The position numbers and the translations under genes were made by a program. Under the pieces are notes generated by a model, which saw nothing but the letters and a program-made list of their open reading frames with translations, searched no databases and was not told where the DNA came from. Shown here piece after piece: positions 62,691 through 64,000 of a stretch of DNA of 64,000 nucleotides; position 1 is the first letter of the stretch, and every line of letters starts with the position of its first letter. Where the stretch lies: the NCBI GenBank assembly GCA_017624855.1, contig JAGAMF010000004.1:34735-98734 (forward strand), given 5' to 3'. This DNA is from Lachnospiraceae bacterium. GTDB taxonomy: Bacteria > Bacillota > Clostridia > Lachnospirales > Lachnospiraceae.

Positions 62691-63057
62691 ATCATTATTT
62701 GAGGAACTGGGCGGCAAATACGAAAGGCAAGGGGATTATTTGATACCGTGCTTAACTGTACCCGCCGAAGAAGAACAGGCAATAGGCATCTGGGGGCAAC
62801 GGCATTTAGATTATCTAAAACAGTACCGTAAAGTTACATACACCAATCTTCTTACAAGCGGCAGGCTAAACGCCTACCTTGCCGACATCAACAGACAGGC
62901 ACAGGAACGCTTTGAAAGGCTCATAGAGGGTATGAAACAGGCACAGGGCATAACGGAACAGCTAAAGGCAGAAAACGCCTTAGAATGGACAGGATGCCTC
63001 AATAACATAAGGGCTTGTGCGAGGGAGATTGTGGAAAAGGAAATTATTTTTGCATAA
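62677..63057 (+). pseudogene. TnpV-like transposon protein, 5' end replaced
   Basis: From about 62690 the frame reads SLFEELGGKYERQGDYLIPCLTVPAEEEQ, IGIWGQRHLDYLKQYRKVTYTNLLTSGRLNAYLADINRQ, a TnpV family protein as found near tet genes on clostridial mobile elements. The usual start is missing: the open frame begins with TTG (62677) in serine hydrolase DNA, so any product would be chimeric. It has a terminator (63071-63096) and lies 366 bases before tet(O). Confidence 0.75.
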
Positions 63058-63070
63058 ACAGATGATTAGT

Positions 63071-63096
63071 GGCAGGGGGAAATCCTGCCGCTTTTT
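63071..63096 (+). terminator. Terminator after TnpV
   Basis: A GGCAGG/CCTGCC stem followed by GCTTTTT. Confidence 0.7.
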
Positions 63097-63114
63097 CTGC
63101 TTTAGTTTGTCAGC

Positions 63115-63143
63115 TTGACAAATAAAGGGTTAAGGAATATAAT
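63115..63143 (+). promoter_or_regulatory. tet(O) promoter
   Basis: Consensus TTGACA (63115-63120), a 17-base spacer and TATAAT (63138-63143). Confidence 0.9.
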
Positions 63144-63175
63144 TAGATTCAGTATTATACAAGGAGTTAATAAAT

Positions 63176-63199
63176 ATGCGGCAAGGTATTCTTAAATAA
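63176..63199 (+). CDS. Leader peptide of the tet(O) attenuator
   Basis: A seven-residue frame MRQGILK with AAGGAG at 63161-63166, identical as far as I recall to the start of the tet(M) leader of Tn916. Its 3' part lies in a stem arm (GTATTCTTAAA) that can pair with 63280-63300. Ribosome behaviour on it is thought to control read-through into the resistance gene. Confidence 0.75.
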   Translation: MRQGILK

Positions 63200-63351
63200 A
63201 CTGTCAATTTGATAGTGGGAACAAAAAGTAGCAGTCCCGTTTCACTTTTAATATGGGGCTTAGTTTTTTGTACCCAGTTTAAGAATACTTTTATCATGTA
63301 ATTTTATATGCCCGAAAACATATAAGTGTTTTGGGGCTATTGGAGTTATTT

Positions 63352-63381
63352 ACCCAGTGATAGGAGTATTTATCACTGGGT
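63352..63381 (+). terminator. Attenuator hairpin of tet(O)
   Basis: An 11-bp stem (ACCCAGTGATA / TATCACTGGGT) and an ATTTTTATG run, 43 bases before the tet(O) start. It is the conditional terminator known for tet(M)-type genes. Confidence 0.85.
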
Positions 63382-63423
63382 ATTTTTATGCCCTTTTTTG
63401 GGTGTTGATAGGAGGAAAATCAC

Positions 63424-64000
63424 ATGAAAATAATTAACTTAGGCATTCTGGCTCACGTTGACGCAGGAAAGACAACATTAACGGAAAGTTTATTATATAC
63501 CAGTGGTGCAATTGCAGAACTAGGGAGCGTAGATGAAGGCACAACAAGGACAGATACAATGAATTTGGAGCGTCAAAGGGGAATCACTATCCAGACAGCA
63601 GTGACATCTTTTCAGTGGGAGGATGTAAAAGTCAACATTATAGATACGCCAGGCCATATGGATTTTTTGGCGGAAGTATACCGTTCTTTATCCGTTTTAG
63701 ACGGAGCAGTATTATTAGTTTCTGCAAAGGATGGCATACAGGCACAGACCCGTATACTGTTTCATGCACTACAGACAATGAAGATTCCGACAATCTTTTT
63801 CATCAATAAAATTGACCAAGAGGGGATTGATTTGCCAATGGTATATCGGGAAATGAAAGCAAAGCTTTCTTCGGAAATTATAGTGAAGCAAAAGGTTGGG
63901 CAGCATCCCCATATAAATGTAACGGACAATGACGATATGGAACAGTGGGATGCGGTAATTATGGGAAACGATGAACTATTAGAGAAATATATGTCAGGGA
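63424..64000 (+). CDS. tet(O): Tetracycline resistance ribosomal protection protein Tet(O) (3' part beyond window)
   Basis: The first 192 residues are visible. It is an EF-G-like GTPase: [16 protein letters not shown] (P-loop), [15 protein letters not shown] and FINKIDQ. The protein displaces tetracycline from the 30S A site using GTP. The visible part ([21 protein letters not shown] and further) agrees with Tet(O), not Tet(W) or Tet(M), as far as I recall those sequences. Because mosaic tet(O/W) and tet(O/32/O) genes exist, the full allele cannot be named from this part. AGGAGG precedes the ATG. Confidence 0.93.
   Translation, partial: MKIINLGILAHVDAGKTTLTESLLYTSGAIAELGSVDEGTTRTDTMNLERQRGITIQTAVTSFQWEDVKVNIIDTPGHMDFLAEVYRSLSVLDGAVLLVSAKDGIQAQTRILFHALQTMKIPTIFFINKIDQEGIDLPMVYREMKAKLSSEIIVKQKVGQHPHINVTDNDDMEQWDAVIMGNDELLEKYMSG

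Overview
The window looks like a chromosome segment from a low- to mid-GC, Gram-positive anaerobe, most probably a Lachnospiraceae-type Clostridia. The reasons are strong AGGAGG-type ribosome binding sites, TTGACA/TATAAT promoters, and typical clostridial families: a rubredoxin fused to a glutamate-synthase-like domain, EFR1 flavodoxin-ferredoxin, CotH, a PadR/SEDS pair and BlaI/BlaR1. Almost all genes lie on the minus strand. The exceptions are a SAM methyltransferase, thioredoxin, an aquaporin, a small DUF6061-like gene, a TnpV remnant and tet(O). No rRNA, tRNA or CRISPR array was seen.

Region 1 (1-36.2 kb) reads as host backbone. It holds a radical SAM gene cut by the left edge, a large acidic rubredoxin protein, an array of five related small membrane proteins, and a MATE exporter. 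Next come MscL, a YbaK/ProX editing protein, a metallo-beta-lactamase-fold hydrolase, an M20 amidohydrolase, thioredoxin, flotillin, YegP and an AqpZ-type aquaporin. Two back-to-back copies of a CotH / VTC (polyphosphate-polymerase-like) / DUF4956 cassette follow, then an endo/exonuclease/phosphatase protein, a flavodoxin operon, SH3 and Asp-box surface proteins, a BlaI/BlaR1 pair and a GGDEF/EAL protein.

Region 2 (36.3-54.3 kb) is a defence island, by eye richer in A+T. In transcription order it has an HTH regulator, a UvrD helicase fused to a RecB-like Fe-S nuclease, a small nuclease-like protein, a type III modification/restriction pair, a TIR protein and an AbiGi/AbiGii-like pair. After these come a second HTH gene, an AAA ATPase plus TOPRIM pair, a RES-domain protein and a probably frameshifted gene. 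A PadR/SEDS pair closes the stretch.

Region 3 (54.3-61.7 kb) carries a ToxN/AbiQ-like type III toxin with its repeat RNA antitoxin, a redox/methyltransferase/transglutaminase/GNAT run, and a WYL-regulated operon. Region 4 (61.7-64 kb) has a serine hydrolase truncated by a TnpV-tet(O) block. tet(O) has its full attenuated leader and runs off the right edge.

The main organising observation is that short copies of the 3' end of tuf (EF-Tu C-terminus, stop codon included, minus strand) occur at 36.3, 54.3 and 61.7 kb, exactly where the gene content changes. No complete tuf is present. I infer serial insertion of islands into the 3' end of tuf, with the intact gene expected to the right of the window. 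No integrase is visible here.
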